From NCBI GenBank assembly GCA_028709785.1, contig JAQUTK010000023.1:1-58687 (forward strand): DNA of 58,687 nt. Reading direction: 5' to 3'. The notes under the pieces were generated by a model, which saw only the letters and a list, made by a program, of their open reading frames with translations, did no database searches and had not been told where the DNA came from. Below are positions 35,299 to 43,510 of this stretch, one piece after another. The translations under genes were made by a program, and so were the position numbers. Each line of letters opens with the position of its first letter. The first letter of the stretch is position 1. The DNA is from Bacteroidales bacterium (lineage in GTDB: Bacteria > Bacteroidota > Bacteroidia > Bacteroidales > JAQUTK01).

Positions 35299-37125
35299 AT
35301 GAGAAAAACAATCCTTCTTTCGGCTGTGGCTATGCTGCTTCACGTTACTTTTGCATCCTCCAGAGTAGTTCAACTCTCTGACTATGGGCTGATTCCCAAC
35401 ACGGACAAAAACCTCTCGGCTGCTTTTCGCGAGGCTATCGGTACAATCCGATCCGAAAGTAAGAAGAACGAGAAGATCGTCCTTCAACTCACGCCGGGCA
35501 GTTACCATTTTTATCCCGAAGGCTCTACTGTACGCGAATATTACATCTCTAACCACGATCAGGATAATCCCAAAAACGTGGCGATCGCTTTGGAAGATTT
35601 CAACAACCTGACGCTCGACGGACAAGGCGCCGAACTGATCTTTCACGGTCGGATGTTGCCGATCTCGCTGCTTCGATCCAAAAATACCGTGATAAAGAAT
35701 CTGAGCATCGACTTTGTCAAACCGCATATCACACAGGTTCAGGTGCTGAAGAATGACCCGCAGGAAGGGATCACTTTCAAAGTGGCTCCCTGGGCTTCTA
35801 CCCGTATTGATTCGAAAGGCTATCTGGAAGCATACGGCGAAGGATGGGCCATACGCCCTTTCATGGGTATCGCCTTTGAAGAGGGAACCAAACACATTGT
35901 CTATCGCACGAGCGACATCTCCACACCGACGCATGGCGTGAAGGAAGTGGCACCGCAAACCTATCTGGCTCCGGAATGGAAAGACGCCCGACTGATTGCC
36001 GGTACGGTAGTCGCCCTGCGTGCCGGCGAGCGTCCGACACCGGGATTCTTTCTTTCGCACAACAAGAATACGACGATCAGCAACGTAAAAGTGCATTACT
36101 GCGAAGGGATTGGACTGCTGGCTCAACTCTGCGAAAACATCACATTGGATGGCTTCAGCGTCTGTCTGAAAGGCGACACTGATCCCCGTTATTTCACCTC
36201 TCAGGGTGATGCAACGCAATTCTCGGGTTGTAAAGGGAAGATCATTTCCATCAATGGTTTGTATGAAGGAATGATGGACGATGCGATCAATATTCATGGC
36301 ACCTATCTGAAGGTCATCAAACGGGTGGACGACAAGACGCTTATCGGTCGCTATATGCATGATCAGTCGTGGGGATTTGAATGGGGACGTCCCGGCGACA
36401 AGGTGCAATTTATTAATTCCAAGACCATGGAACTGTTTGAAGGAAAGAACACCATCACAGCCATCCGTCCGGTGGACAAACCGCAGATCGCAGGTGCCCG
36501 CGAATATGAGATCACCTTCAGCAAAGCTGTCGATCCTGCTATCAGCGAAGCAGGAAGCTTTGGCATTGAAAATCTGGAATGGACGCCTGAAGTGCTCTTT
36601 GCTCATAACACTATTCGCAACAACCGCGCAAGAGGCGCTTTGTTCAGTACCCCGAAGAAGACCATCGTGGAAGATAACCTCTTTGATCACATCTCCGGAT
36701 CAGCGATCCTGCTTTGCGGTGACTGCAACGGCTGGTATGAAACGGGTGCTTGCCGCAATGTCATTATCCGCAATAACAAGTTCATCAACGGACTCACCAA
36801 TATGTTTCAGTTTACGGAGGCAATCATCTCCATCTATCCGGTTATCCCCGATCTGAAGAATCAGAAACAGTATTTTCACGGGGGTAAAGAAGGAGGTGTG
36901 ACGATTGAGAACAATCTCTTTGACAGTTTTGATGTGCCGCTGGTCTATGCCAAGTCGCTCGACGGACTGACCTTCCGCAACAACACGATCCGTAAGAACA
37001 ACTCCTACAAAGCGTTCCACAATAACAACAAACGCTTCTTCATCCATCATGTGAAAAACGTGAAGATCGAGAAGAATGATTTTGAAGGAGGCTTCAATCC
37101 AAGCAAAGATATCCGGGAGGAATAA
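35299..37125 (+). CDS. GH110 alpha-1,3-galactosidase
   Basis: This secreted right-handed beta-helix glycosidase (608 residues from the ATG at 35299) resembles glycoside hydrolase family 110, the Bacteroides enzymes that remove terminal alpha-1,3-galactose, for example from blood-group B or linear alpha-Gal epitopes. A signal peptide covers residues 1-20. VVQLSDYGLIPNTDKNLSAAFREAI opens the helix, and beta-helix rungs recur (NLTLDGQGAEL, NTVIKNLSIDFV, NTTISNVKVHYCEG, NVIIRNNKFING). The acidic block GMMDDAINIHGTYLKV and YFTSQGDATQF are likely active-site parts. The in-frame TTG four codons upstream is ignored. It is divergent from the uronate operon. Whether it acts on B antigen or only linear epitopes (subfamily A or B) cannot be judged here. 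Confidence 0.9.
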   Translation: MRKTILLSAVAMLLHVTFASSRVVQLSDYGLIPNTDKNLSAAFREAIGTIRSESKKNEKIVLQLTPGSYHFYPEGSTVREYYISNHDQDNPKNVAIALEDFNNLTLDGQGAELIFHGRMLPISLLRSKNTVIKNLSIDFVKPHITQVQVLKNDPQEGITFKVAPWASTRIDSKGYLEAYGEGWAIRPFMGIAFEEGTKHIVYRTSDISTPTHGVKEVAPQTYLAPEWKDARLIAGTVVALRAGERPTPGFFLSHNKNTTISNVKVHYCEGIGLLAQLCENITLDGFSVCLKGDTDPRYFTSQGDATQFSGCKGKIISINGLYEGMMDDAINIHGTYLKVIKRVDDKTLIGRYMHDQSWGFEWGRPGDKVQFINSKTMELFEGKNTITAIRPVDKPQIAGAREYEITFSKAVDPAISEAGSFGIENLEWTPEVLFAHNTIRNNRARGALFSTPKKTIVEDNLFDHISGSAILLCGDCNGWYETGACRNVIIRNNKFINGLTNMFQFTEAIISIYPVIPDLKNQKQYFHGGKEGGVTIENNLFDSFDVPLVYAKSLDGLTFRNNTIRKNNSYKAFHNNNKRFFIHHVKNVKIEKNDFEGGFNPSKDIREE

Positions 37126-37148
37126 AAGCTCCCATCTCCAAAAAAGTC

Positions 37149-37283
37149 CGTCATTGCGGGCATCACCATCAACGAGCCGGCACTCTGAATCTCAGAGCTG
37201 CCGGCTCGCTTTCCCTAAGCCGTGAGCATCGCCATTAACCAGTCGGCACACCGAGGGCCGTCATTGCGGGCTTGACCCGCAAT
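37149..37283. repeat. Degenerate REP-like intergenic repeats
   Basis: The motif CCGTCATTGCGGGC occurs twice (near 37149 and 37258). The second copy continues into the palindrome ATTGCGGG-CTTGA-CCCGCAAT (37263-37283, 8-bp stem). A 24-bp segment GCATCACCATCAACGAGCCG... at 37160-37183 recurs with four mismatches at 37226-37249. This patchwork in a gene-free gap resembles repetitive extragenic palindromes. Confidence 0.6.
37174..37207 (+). terminator. GC-rich hairpin after the GH110 gene
   Basis: GAGCCGGCA-CTCTGA pairs with TCAGAG-CTGCCGGCTC (15 pairs, one bulge, 3-nt loop). A T-rich stretch (CGCTTTCCC) follows but is short, so it may be a terminator or part of the REP-like patchwork. Confidence 0.5.
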
Positions 37284-37382
37284 CTCCGATCACGATCTCA
37301 TCGGATAAGTTTTGCCGTCTTTCAGAAACAAAGGTGTTCTTTATCAGGTCGTAAAATCAAGCCTTCCCCGACGCATTCTTCG

Positions 37383-37466
37383 TTCTCAAGCACGGAATGA
37401 TCGTTCTGTGGCACGGAACAGCTATTCTGTGGCACGGAATAACTATTCTGTGGCACAGAATAAGAA
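37383..37466. repeat. Four 21-bp tandem iterons with a palindromic core
   Basis: Units begin at 37383, 37404, 37425 and 37446. The core TTCTGTGGCACGGAA is a near palindrome and in the last copy (TTCTGTGGCACAGAA) is perfect around its centre; the first copy is degenerate. The exact 21-bp period puts the palindromes on one face of the helix (two turns), as in arrays for a dimeric DNA-binding protein. It lies in the 504-bp gene-free gap before the DUF4861 gene. An open frame across it is only the repeat being read through. Confidence 0.7.
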
Positions 37467-37570
37467 AATTATCCTTACTGCTGCGTTTTATCTTCCCGTC
37501 CCGACCATTTAAGCCCCCTGATAAAAAAGAGTTTTTTCCTTGATTGCATCCCTACGTTCTATTTCTTTCT

Positions 37571-37578
37571 TACCTTTG
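37571..37578 (+). promoter_or_regulatory. -7 element for the DUF4861 gene
   Basis: TACCTTTG matches TAnnTTTG, 51 bp upstream of the ATG at 37630 and about 105 bp downstream of the iteron array. No clear -33 element was found. Confidence 0.55.
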
Positions 37579-37629
37579 TAACCGTTCCGATTCTTCAGAA
37601 AACTCAGTACCCATCTCAAAAAGTGACCC

Positions 37630-38904
37630 ATGAAAAAGAAACAGTTCGTTGTGGTTCTATTCCTTTTACTCTCCCCGTTTATCTATTCGCAGGGAGTGAC
37701 TATCAGCAAGATAGAGTTGAGTAATTCCTTACAAATGGAGCGAACGGATGAGTCTTTTGTCATCACCCGAAGCGATCTGAAAGCAGTTCGCTCAACACTC
37801 GTACCCATCGTCATCGCTCCAAACGGGGATACTATCCCCTCGCAACTGGATGATATGGATGGCGATAAGAGATGGGACGAACTGGCGTTCGCCTATACGT
37901 TGAAAAGCCGTGAGTCTGTTAAGCTGACGGTGAAATGGATCGCCGCAAACACCTATCCGGTGTTTCCTGTTCGCACCAACATCCGGTACGGAAAGATGAC
38001 CTCACCGGGCCACATCGAAGAACTCACATCCGATTATCGTACCAACAAAGATATCTCGTGGTCAAAGAACTATCCCTATCAAATGGATGGTATCGCCTGG
38101 GAGAACGACAAAATGGGTTTCCGCCACTATTTTGACGGACGAAATAACCGGGACGTGTTTGGCAAATGCATCGCCACGATGGCTCTTGACACGGTAGGGA
38201 TCGGAAAGAACGGAGCTCCGGCCAACACCTATCAGGTAGAGGCAACATGGGGAAGAGACATTCTGAACGTCGGTTCCTCTTTCGGGTTGGGCGGTCTGGC
38301 CATTGCCTCTGAGGATACCATCATCCAGCTGGGCAATGTAAAAAAGGGAATTGAAGACAATGTGGATTCCACAATATATCGTTTGATTACAGAGGGGCCT
38401 GTCCGCTCTGTCTTTCAACTGGATCACAGAGGATGGAATGTCAACAACCGGAAGATAAACCTTTCGCAGAAAATTACTATCTGGGCAGGCAAACGCAATT
38501 ACGAAGACTTAGTACGCATTGAACATCTTCCAGCCGGTTTCAATTTAATCACAGGGATCGTGCGGCTGCAAAACAAAATGCCTCTCGTTCACAGAGAGAG
38601 CAAATCCTATCACTTGATGCTCACGCACGACAAACAGACGATTGCTCCGCTCAAACAGATGGGAATGGCACTGGTTATTCCATCTTCCAACTTTGTAACC
38701 GCCTTCGACACACCCAACAAAGGGACAGGTATTTTGTCCACCTGGTGTACCAAACTCGTGGCAACCAACAGCAAGATTAACTTTGATGTCTATGCGACCT
38801 GGGAACAGGAAGAGAGTCGCTTTGCCGACAGGGATTATTTTATCAGTTATATCCAGTCGGAAGTGGATAAAAAGAGCCATCCGGTCAAAGTAATCTTAAA
38901 GTGA
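37630..38904 (+). CDS. Secreted DUF4861 family protein
   Basis: This 424-residue exported protein has a signal peptide (MKKKQFVVVLFLLLSPFIYSQG). The mature part fits DUF4861. It opens with a short beta domain (LVPIVIAPNGDTIPSQLDDMDGDKRWDELAFAYTL), and a large beta-sandwich carries YPYQMDGIAWENDKMGFRHYFDGRNNRDVFGK and a DxxGxGKNGAP-like motif. DUF4861 genes often sit in polysaccharide-utilisation regions that handle uronate-containing glycans (family knowledge); a sugar-binding or hydrolase role is inferred from that and from the nearby uronate operon. No catalytic pair is certain. It is transcribed alone behind a gap with unusual repeats. Confidence 0.82.
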   Translation: MKKKQFVVVLFLLLSPFIYSQGVTISKIELSNSLQMERTDESFVITRSDLKAVRSTLVPIVIAPNGDTIPSQLDDMDGDKRWDELAFAYTLKSRESVKLTVKWIAANTYPVFPVRTNIRYGKMTSPGHIEELTSDYRTNKDISWSKNYPYQMDGIAWENDKMGFRHYFDGRNNRDVFGKCIATMALDTVGIGKNGAPANTYQVEATWGRDILNVGSSFGLGGLAIASEDTIIQLGNVKKGIEDNVDSTIYRLITEGPVRSVFQLDHRGWNVNNRKINLSQKITIWAGKRNYEDLVRIEHLPAGFNLITGIVRLQNKMPLVHRESKSYHLMLTHDKQTIAPLKQMGMALVIPSSNFVTAFDTPNKGTGILSTWCTKLVATNSKINFDVYATWEQEESRFADRDYFISYIQSEVDKKSHPVKVILK

Positions 38905-39224
38905 GCCGCTGGTTCCATTCATACTTTCTGCCCCACTCCATCTCAATCAACTTTTCCAACGATTCGTCCGGAAAGAGTTATCTTTTTGACCCTCTTTTCG
39001 AGCAATGGTCAGATTTGTTGCCTCTTTCAAACGCCATCCAAACCACAAGCCCATCATCTGTTTCTTTATGACCTGCAAACAGTAAAAAAACGAAGTTTGA
39101 TAGCTTTTTTTAGATACAAAACAAAAATGTCCATTAAGGGAGCTCTTCAAAAACAGATAAAGCAATACAAATCAAGCAGTTGATATTTTTATCAACAGTG
39201 AAAATGTCCACCACTAAATTACAC
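38905..39224. other. Gene-free stretch before the T9SS-substrate pair
   Basis: About 320 bp hold no convincing gene. Short open frames on both strands lack a family signature or signal sequence. The sequence is A/T-rich towards its right end, where it leads into the A11 tract and promoter. No strong hairpin was seen after the DUF4861 gene. Confidence 0.5.
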
Positions 39225-39249
39225 AAAAAAAAAAATGTGATTACATTTG
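39225..39249 (+). promoter_or_regulatory. Promoter with an 11-A homopolymer tract
   Basis: TACATTTG (39242-39249) matches TAnnTTTG. A run of eleven A (39225-39235) lies immediately upstream, in the spacer where -33/-7 distance is set. No TTTG was found at the normal -33 place, so the promoter may need the A-tract or an activator. Confidence 0.55.
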
Positions 39250-39305
39250 CAAATAGAATTTTATGTTATTGATTTGTGATATTAGAAACAATGTTTAAAA
39301 ACAAA

Positions 39306-39800
39306 ATGCGTATGAAAAACTTAATGATTGGATTCTTTATCCTTTGGTTTTATGCGACAGGAGTATCCGCGCAAAAAGTGATTGCATCGGCCGGAGGGTC
39401 TGCTTCTTCCTCTTCGGGAGCGAGCATGAGCTGGACACTGGGTGAAACCTGTATCGGTACGGCAAAGAGTGCAACGGGAAGCAGTATGGTGATTGGATTT
39501 CAACAACCAATGGCAGTTAAGAATGGTGTTGTAACTTCCGTCGTTCAGGAGAAGAAAAGTTTGGTATCCGTCACTCCCAATCCGGTAGTGAAACAAGTAC
39601 AGATCACTTTTTCCCAAGAACCGGAGAAAGGGACAATCCTTGTTATCTATGACGGTCAAGGTCGTATTATCCGCAAACAGATGGCTGCAATGGATCAGTC
39701 CTTGAATCTGAGCGCCCTCTCTCCGGGCATATATTACCTGATCCTCTCAAATGGAGGTCAACGGATTGAAACTATTAAACTAATAAAAATTGAGAAATGA
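39306..39800 (+). CDS. Small secreted protein with T9SS type A-like sorting domain
   Basis: The ATG at 39306 gives 164 residues with a signal peptide (MRMKNLMIGFFILWFYATGVSAQ); in-frame GTG and ATG codons upstream are less suitable. The first part (IASAGGSASSSSGASMSWTLGETCIGTAKSATGSSMVIGFQQP) is a short module common in Bacteroidetes secreted proteins. The rest (VTPNPVVKQVQITFSQ ... VIYDGQGRIIRKQ ... LSPGIYYLILSNGGQRIETIKLIKIEK) is a textbook T9SS C-terminal sorting domain with PNP, DxxGR and GIYYL-like landmarks. It is therefore expected to be exported through the Por/Gld system and fixed to the surface. Its last base pairs overlap the next gene (ATGA). Confidence 0.82.
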   Translation: MRMKNLMIGFFILWFYATGVSAQKVIASAGGSASSSSGASMSWTLGETCIGTAKSATGSSMVIGFQQPMAVKNGVVTSVVQEKKSLVSVTPNPVVKQVQITFSQEPEKGTILVIYDGQGRIIRKQMAAMDQSLNLSALSPGIYYLILSNGGQRIETIKLIKIEK

Positions 39801-40675
39801 TGAAAAAGATAACATTACTATTGATTGCTTTGCTTGCAACAGTGGCTGTAAGCGCACAGGTACCTTCCGCCTTTAACTTTCAAGCAGTGCTGAGGGATGT
39901 AAAAGGCGATGTTTTGAAGAATGCTGATGTTTGGCTTTCTGTTTCATTATTGGAGGATAATGCTACTACCCTGTATTACCAAGAGAGTATTTATACTCAA
40001 TCAGATAGTATGGGCGTAATTAGTATCTCTATTAATAACGGTACGTATGGTACTTCTATAAATGATGCCATTGTTCGTACAAAAGGATCACTCTGGATGG
40101 AACTGATTGCATCTTATGAATACGGGAAAGATGAAGATGGAGATGGAGAGATGGAACATTTTCAGGGTATTATTAGATTCCCTTCCCAGCAGTTGGTTTC
40201 AGTACCATATTCCATGATGTCCGGAAACGTGATGCTTACTTCTCCGAATGGGAACAAATATACACTGAAGGTGGATGACGATGGTAATCTATCTACTTCC
40301 TTAATTAATGGCGTAGATTCGACCAGCAACATAATTCCTTCCCGGGAATATATCGTTATGGATGATTTTGGACTAGATTCAAAAGTAACGATTCACAAAT
40401 TCAAAGGTGTCATCCGTACGCAGCAAGAGTATGAAACGCTGTTGGGCAAAGTACCTAATTCAAAAGTTGATTTCACCAAATACTCATTAGTGCTATTTGT
40501 TGAATCAGTAGTTTTGAAAGATTTCTATCTGGAAAAGATCTCTGAGACGCAATACAAATTCAAAAGGGTACCCACTTCTGGAGGTGTAGTCGATGATGTT
40601 GCCTACGGTCTGTTAATTCCCAAAATAGACGAAAGTGTGACTATTGATTTCACAGTGGAATGGCCGCCTAGATGA
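39797..40675 (+). CDS. Secreted partner protein of unknown function
   Basis: This 292-residue exported protein has a signal peptide (MMKKITLLLIALLATVAVSAQ). The mature N-terminus (VPSAFNFQAVLRDVKGDVLKNADVWLSVSLL ... YYQESIYTQSDSMGVISISINNGT) is a beta-rich domain seen at the start of many Bacteroidetes surface proteins, often before collagen- or fibre-like parts. Here a shorter C-terminal region follows (TLKVDDDGNLSTSLINGVDST ... DFTVEWPPR) that I do not recognise. It has no sorting domain of its own. It overlaps the T9SS-tailed gene by 4 bp, so the two are probably made together and may form a surface complex. A clear terminator follows. Confidence 0.75.
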   Translation: MMKKITLLLIALLATVAVSAQVPSAFNFQAVLRDVKGDVLKNADVWLSVSLLEDNATTLYYQESIYTQSDSMGVISISINNGTYGTSINDAIVRTKGSLWMELIASYEYGKDEDGDGEMEHFQGIIRFPSQQLVSVPYSMMSGNVMLTSPNGNKYTLKVDDDGNLSTSLINGVDSTSNIIPSREYIVMDDFGLDSKVTIHKFKGVIRTQQEYETLLGKVPNSKVDFTKYSLVLFVESVVLKDFYLEKISETQYKFKRVPTSGGVVDDVAYGLLIPKIDESVTIDFTVEWPPR

Positions 40676-40684
40676 TAAAAAAAA

Positions 40685-40725
40685 GGTGTGCCGTTCCCGA
40701 AGGAAGGCACACCCTGTTTCTATTT
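40685..40725 (+). terminator. Terminator after the T9SS-substrate pair
   Basis: GGTGTGCC (40685-40692) pairs with GGCACACC (40706-40713), with an inner TTCC/GGAA pairing (one bulged G), followed by a T-rich run (TGTTTCTATTTCTTTTC). It also faces the convergent 666-residue protein gene. Confidence 0.8.
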
Positions 40726-40735
40726 CTTTTCTTAC

Positions 40736-42736
40736 TTACTTTTTCTGAAAGAAACCTGCGGCACGATCCGGCACCAACATCTGCCACAAGGAAGTTGTGA
40801 CCCATCCCGGCGCGAAGATGTCATTGTAATATCCTTTGCCATTCTTACCATAATCCCAGTTCGTGTGTTGTATTACTTCCGGATGGTAGCCCACCTTGCC
40901 TACCCCATGCATATTATCGGGATAAGGCAAGAGTTGTTCGTGCATAGAGGTACGGATGACGGTGGAAAGCATGGCAAAACGTGGTTCGTCGCTCGTCTTC
41001 GAAAGCCATTCAAAGACAGACAAAAGGTCAAACACATACGCATCCACATGGTTGTTTTCAACCGATACATTTCCCCAACCACGTGTTTTGAATCCCATAT
41101 CTCCGAGCATCTGTCCCCATGAAAATGGAACATCCCACAGATAATACCAGCTGGCTGCAAAGTAAGCAGACTGACGGGCAAGGGCGGTATAGTGTTTGAG
41201 TTGCTCTCCTTTGGAGTTCAGCGCAAGGTAATAAAAGGCTGTGGCAGCATAATAAGAAGCCTCTTTATCCTCACAGTTGGCATCGAGCGTCGATGAGAAA
41301 TAATCAGACTTAGCGACAATCTCTTTTTCGAGATAGACAGCAGCCTTTTCTGCTGCTTTCATATATTTCTTGTCTTTAAAATAAGAAGCGGCCATAGTCA
41401 ATGTAGGAATCGCCGTTGCGGTACTTCCACCGGTACTGTCGACGATACTTTTATCAGCCTTAAACTTTCTCGGGAAGCTATGATCCTTGTTTTGCAAGGT
41501 GACCAGATTGTCCATCAACGTGCGGATCTTCTGCTCCCACTCGGGGAACTTCTTTCCTTTGTCTCTTTCATACTTTAAAAACAGCAACATGGCATACGCT
41601 CCCTCTGCCTGACGACGAATGCTATACACATCTGTCTCGCCGGTTGGAGTCCAGTATTCACGCATAAAACCTTCCTTATTAAAGCCGTTTGCCAGATAAC
41701 TGTTGAAGATATCTTCACTCATGTGCGTGTACTTGTAATCCTGAAGCTGTTCGCCATACTCCAGACAGTTGAAGGCATTGAGCAATATTCTTCCGACAAA
41801 GCCCACTTCAAAACGGGGCACTACCTCACACTTCTCCACCGAGAGACCTTCTCCGGAGAAGCCACTGAGTTTGTCTGTCTTCAGGTAACTGGATACATAA
41901 AACTGAGCCAAAAGATGCTTCACTTCATCATTTGTCATCTTGTTTTCTACAAAAGAGGGATTGTAGGTATCAAAACTATACTGCCAGCTCTTCTGAATAA
42001 ATGTCGCAAAATCAGAGGCTTTTCCTTTGGTGATCTCCCATGTGTACATACGGGTTGCCCCTTTTTGCAGGAAAAGGAAGTTGCGCACCTCGGGCGACAA
42101 GGTCAGTTTGCGGGTATAGGCATAGGGAGCTTCCCAAGCCGGCATACCGAAACGGAGTTCGGAGTTGGTGCCTTGCTTGCCAAAGCCTACATAACCGACA
42201 TGCGACTCATTGGACAACAACTGTTCGCCGGTGCTGTGGGTAGTCAGTGCGTCGATCTCCCATTTCCCTTTGCGGGTCACGGTAAAGTAGTCACCTTTGC
42301 CCGTTTCATATACTGCGGAAAGCGGAGTACTGAGTCGGTCTTCGCGAACCGTCCACGAGTCTGACACGGTAAAGTTGGGAGCTTGCTTCGGCGAACGTAG
42401 ATTCTTCTTGTACCAGAATCCGGGGAGATAAAACTCATTGGCCGCATGATTGGACCCTTCAATCACATAACTGTTTGAGAGGTTAAACCAAATATCTTCG
42501 GTCGCTGCTACCGTCACTCTGTACTCAATCTTATCGCCGTTGGTTGTGGCACGGGCGATGACCTCGACGGGAATCTCTTTCTCTGGTTTGAGGATACCGT
42601 TCTCTCCCGCGGTAAGCTGATAAGTCTTCGCTCCGTTGCCGGGTTTCTTTAATGTAATCTGTGTATTAAACTGTGCATGGATCATACACATGGAGAGGCT
42701 CCACAGCAAGGCTGCTGAACAAATTTTCTGTATCAT
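40736..42736 (-). CDS. Secreted alpha/alpha-barrel-like protein (possible glycosidase or lyase)
   Basis: This 666-residue exported protein (ATG at 42736 chosen because it begins the signal peptide MIQKICSAALLWSLSMCMIHAQ) is of uncertain function. Residues 25-260 are beta-sandwich-like, and residues 270-660 show helix pairs typical of (alpha/alpha)6 toroids (RRQAEGAYAMLLFLKYERDK, WEQKIRTLMDNLVTLQNKDHSFPRKF, TATAIPTLTMAASYFKDKKYMKAAEKAAVYLEKEI). This order is seen in several glycoside hydrolase and polysaccharide lyase families, but I cannot name one, and no catalytic residues are assigned. It lies 48 bp after the MgtC-like gene on the same strand and might be at the tail of the efflux operon, although its function fits better with the carbohydrate genes nearby. 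Confidence 0.72.
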   Translation of the reverse strand: MIQKICSAALLWSLSMCMIHAQFNTQITLKKPGNGAKTYQLTAGENGILKPEKEIPVEVIARATTNGDKIEYRVTVAATEDIWFNLSNSYVIEGSNHAANEFYLPGFWYKKNLRSPKQAPNFTVSDSWTVREDRLSTPLSAVYETGKGDYFTVTRKGKWEIDALTTHSTGEQLLSNESHVGYVGFGKQGTNSELRFGMPAWEAPYAYTRKLTLSPEVRNFLFLQKGATRMYTWEITKGKASDFATFIQKSWQYSFDTYNPSFVENKMTNDEVKHLLAQFYVSSYLKTDKLSGFSGEGLSVEKCEVVPRFEVGFVGRILLNAFNCLEYGEQLQDYKYTHMSEDIFNSYLANGFNKEGFMREYWTPTGETDVYSIRRQAEGAYAMLLFLKYERDKGKKFPEWEQKIRTLMDNLVTLQNKDHSFPRKFKADKSIVDSTGGSTATAIPTLTMAASYFKDKKYMKAAEKAAVYLEKEIVAKSDYFSSTLDANCEDKEASYYAATAFYYLALNSKGEQLKHYTALARQSAYFAASWYYLWDVPFSWGQMLGDMGFKTRGWGNVSVENNHVDAYVFDLLSVFEWLSKTSDEPRFAMLSTVIRTSMHEQLLPYPDNMHGVGKVGYHPEVIQHTNWDYGKNGKGYYNDIFAPGWVTTSLWQMLVPDRAAGFFQKK

Positions 42737-42784
42737 GGTTCTGTTCTCTATTTTTATTTTGCGGGACAAAGATAGCCCTTTTCG

Positions 42785-43498
42785 TTAAATGTCAGTCTGT
42801 TTCCTTCCAATAATCTCCCATTTCACCTGCATCACATACGTTTTTGTGTTCAATAAGTCGGATAGTTCCTCGAGAAGACGGTCTTCTCTTTTGGATGCAA
42901 AGATCTCTGCTCTCACTGAAGTGGTGGAAATCAATTGTTCCTGTGCGCTTGCCAATGTACGCATCATGAGGCGATTACTCTTTTCCACGTAGGAAAGTAT
43001 CTCCTCGCGAACCTCTACATCATGACCGTTCTCACAGATCACTGAGAAGAAATAGTCATATTGATCCTCTTTTGATTTGGTAAATGGAAGTTGATTGAGA
43101 TACAACACCACAGGACGCAAGATGAGATGAACAGCCACAATGGCAAGTGTCAGAGCCATCGCCTCGCGCCAGAGTCCCAAGCCGGAGAAGGCTCCTACAG
43201 CCGCCGAGCACCAGATGGTGGCTGCGGTATTTAGTCCGGATACGGTAAATCCGTCTTTGATGATGACACCGGCTCCGAGAAAACCGATACCCGTAACAAT
43301 CTGACTGGCAATACGAGTCGGATCGCCATGATCACCCGCCATCTCTAGACCGAACATGATATAGGCCGCCGCACCCAGAGAGACCAGCGTATTGGTGCGC
43401 AAACCGGCGCTTTTCTGTCTCCACTGACGCTCCAAACCGATGATTGCTCCCTGCAACAGTGCTAAAGCGAGTCTAAAGACAAATGTTTCCAGTGCCAT
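42785..43498 (-). CDS. MgtC/SapB family membrane protein
   Basis: This 237-residue membrane protein has about four helices in residues 1-125 and the MgtC signature IGLERQWRQKSAGLRTNTLVSLGAAAY, with the conserved ARIASQ-like TRIASQIVTGIGFLGAGVIIKDG and GLNTAATIWCSAAVGAFSGLG. The C-terminal ACT-like region (150-237) is soluble. MgtC proteins in pathogens help growth under low magnesium and acid and regulate the F1Fo ATPase; the role in Bacteroidales is unknown. It begins 12 bp after the TolC-like gene, so it is likely cotranscribed with the efflux system, which may mean a shared cation- or envelope-stress signal. Confidence 0.9.
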   Translation of the reverse strand: MALETFVFRLALALLQGAIIGLERQWRQKSAGLRTNTLVSLGAAAYIMFGLEMAGDHGDPTRIASQIVTGIGFLGAGVIIKDGFTVSGLNTAATIWCSAAVGAFSGLGLWREAMALTLAIVAVHLILRPVVLYLNQLPFTKSKEDQYDYFFSVICENGHDVEVREEILSYVEKSNRLMMRTLASAQEQLISTTSVRAEIFASKREDRLLEELSDLLNTKTYVMQVKWEIIGRKQTDI

Positions 43499-43510
43499 AC
43501 TCGTAAGTTA

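Noticed and set aside
35281..36690. Long 469-codon minus-strand open frame
   Set aside because: It lies antisense inside the GH110 gene, has no family signature and shows the typical shadow pattern of a GC-balanced coding strand.
37312..37512. 66-codon open frame over the 21-bp iterons
   Set aside because: The peptide is just the repeat read in frame (RNxYSVA units), with no signal, start context or family.
38947..39183. Short open frames on both strands before the T9SS pair
   Set aside because: They overlap each other, lack conserved features and end in the promoter region.
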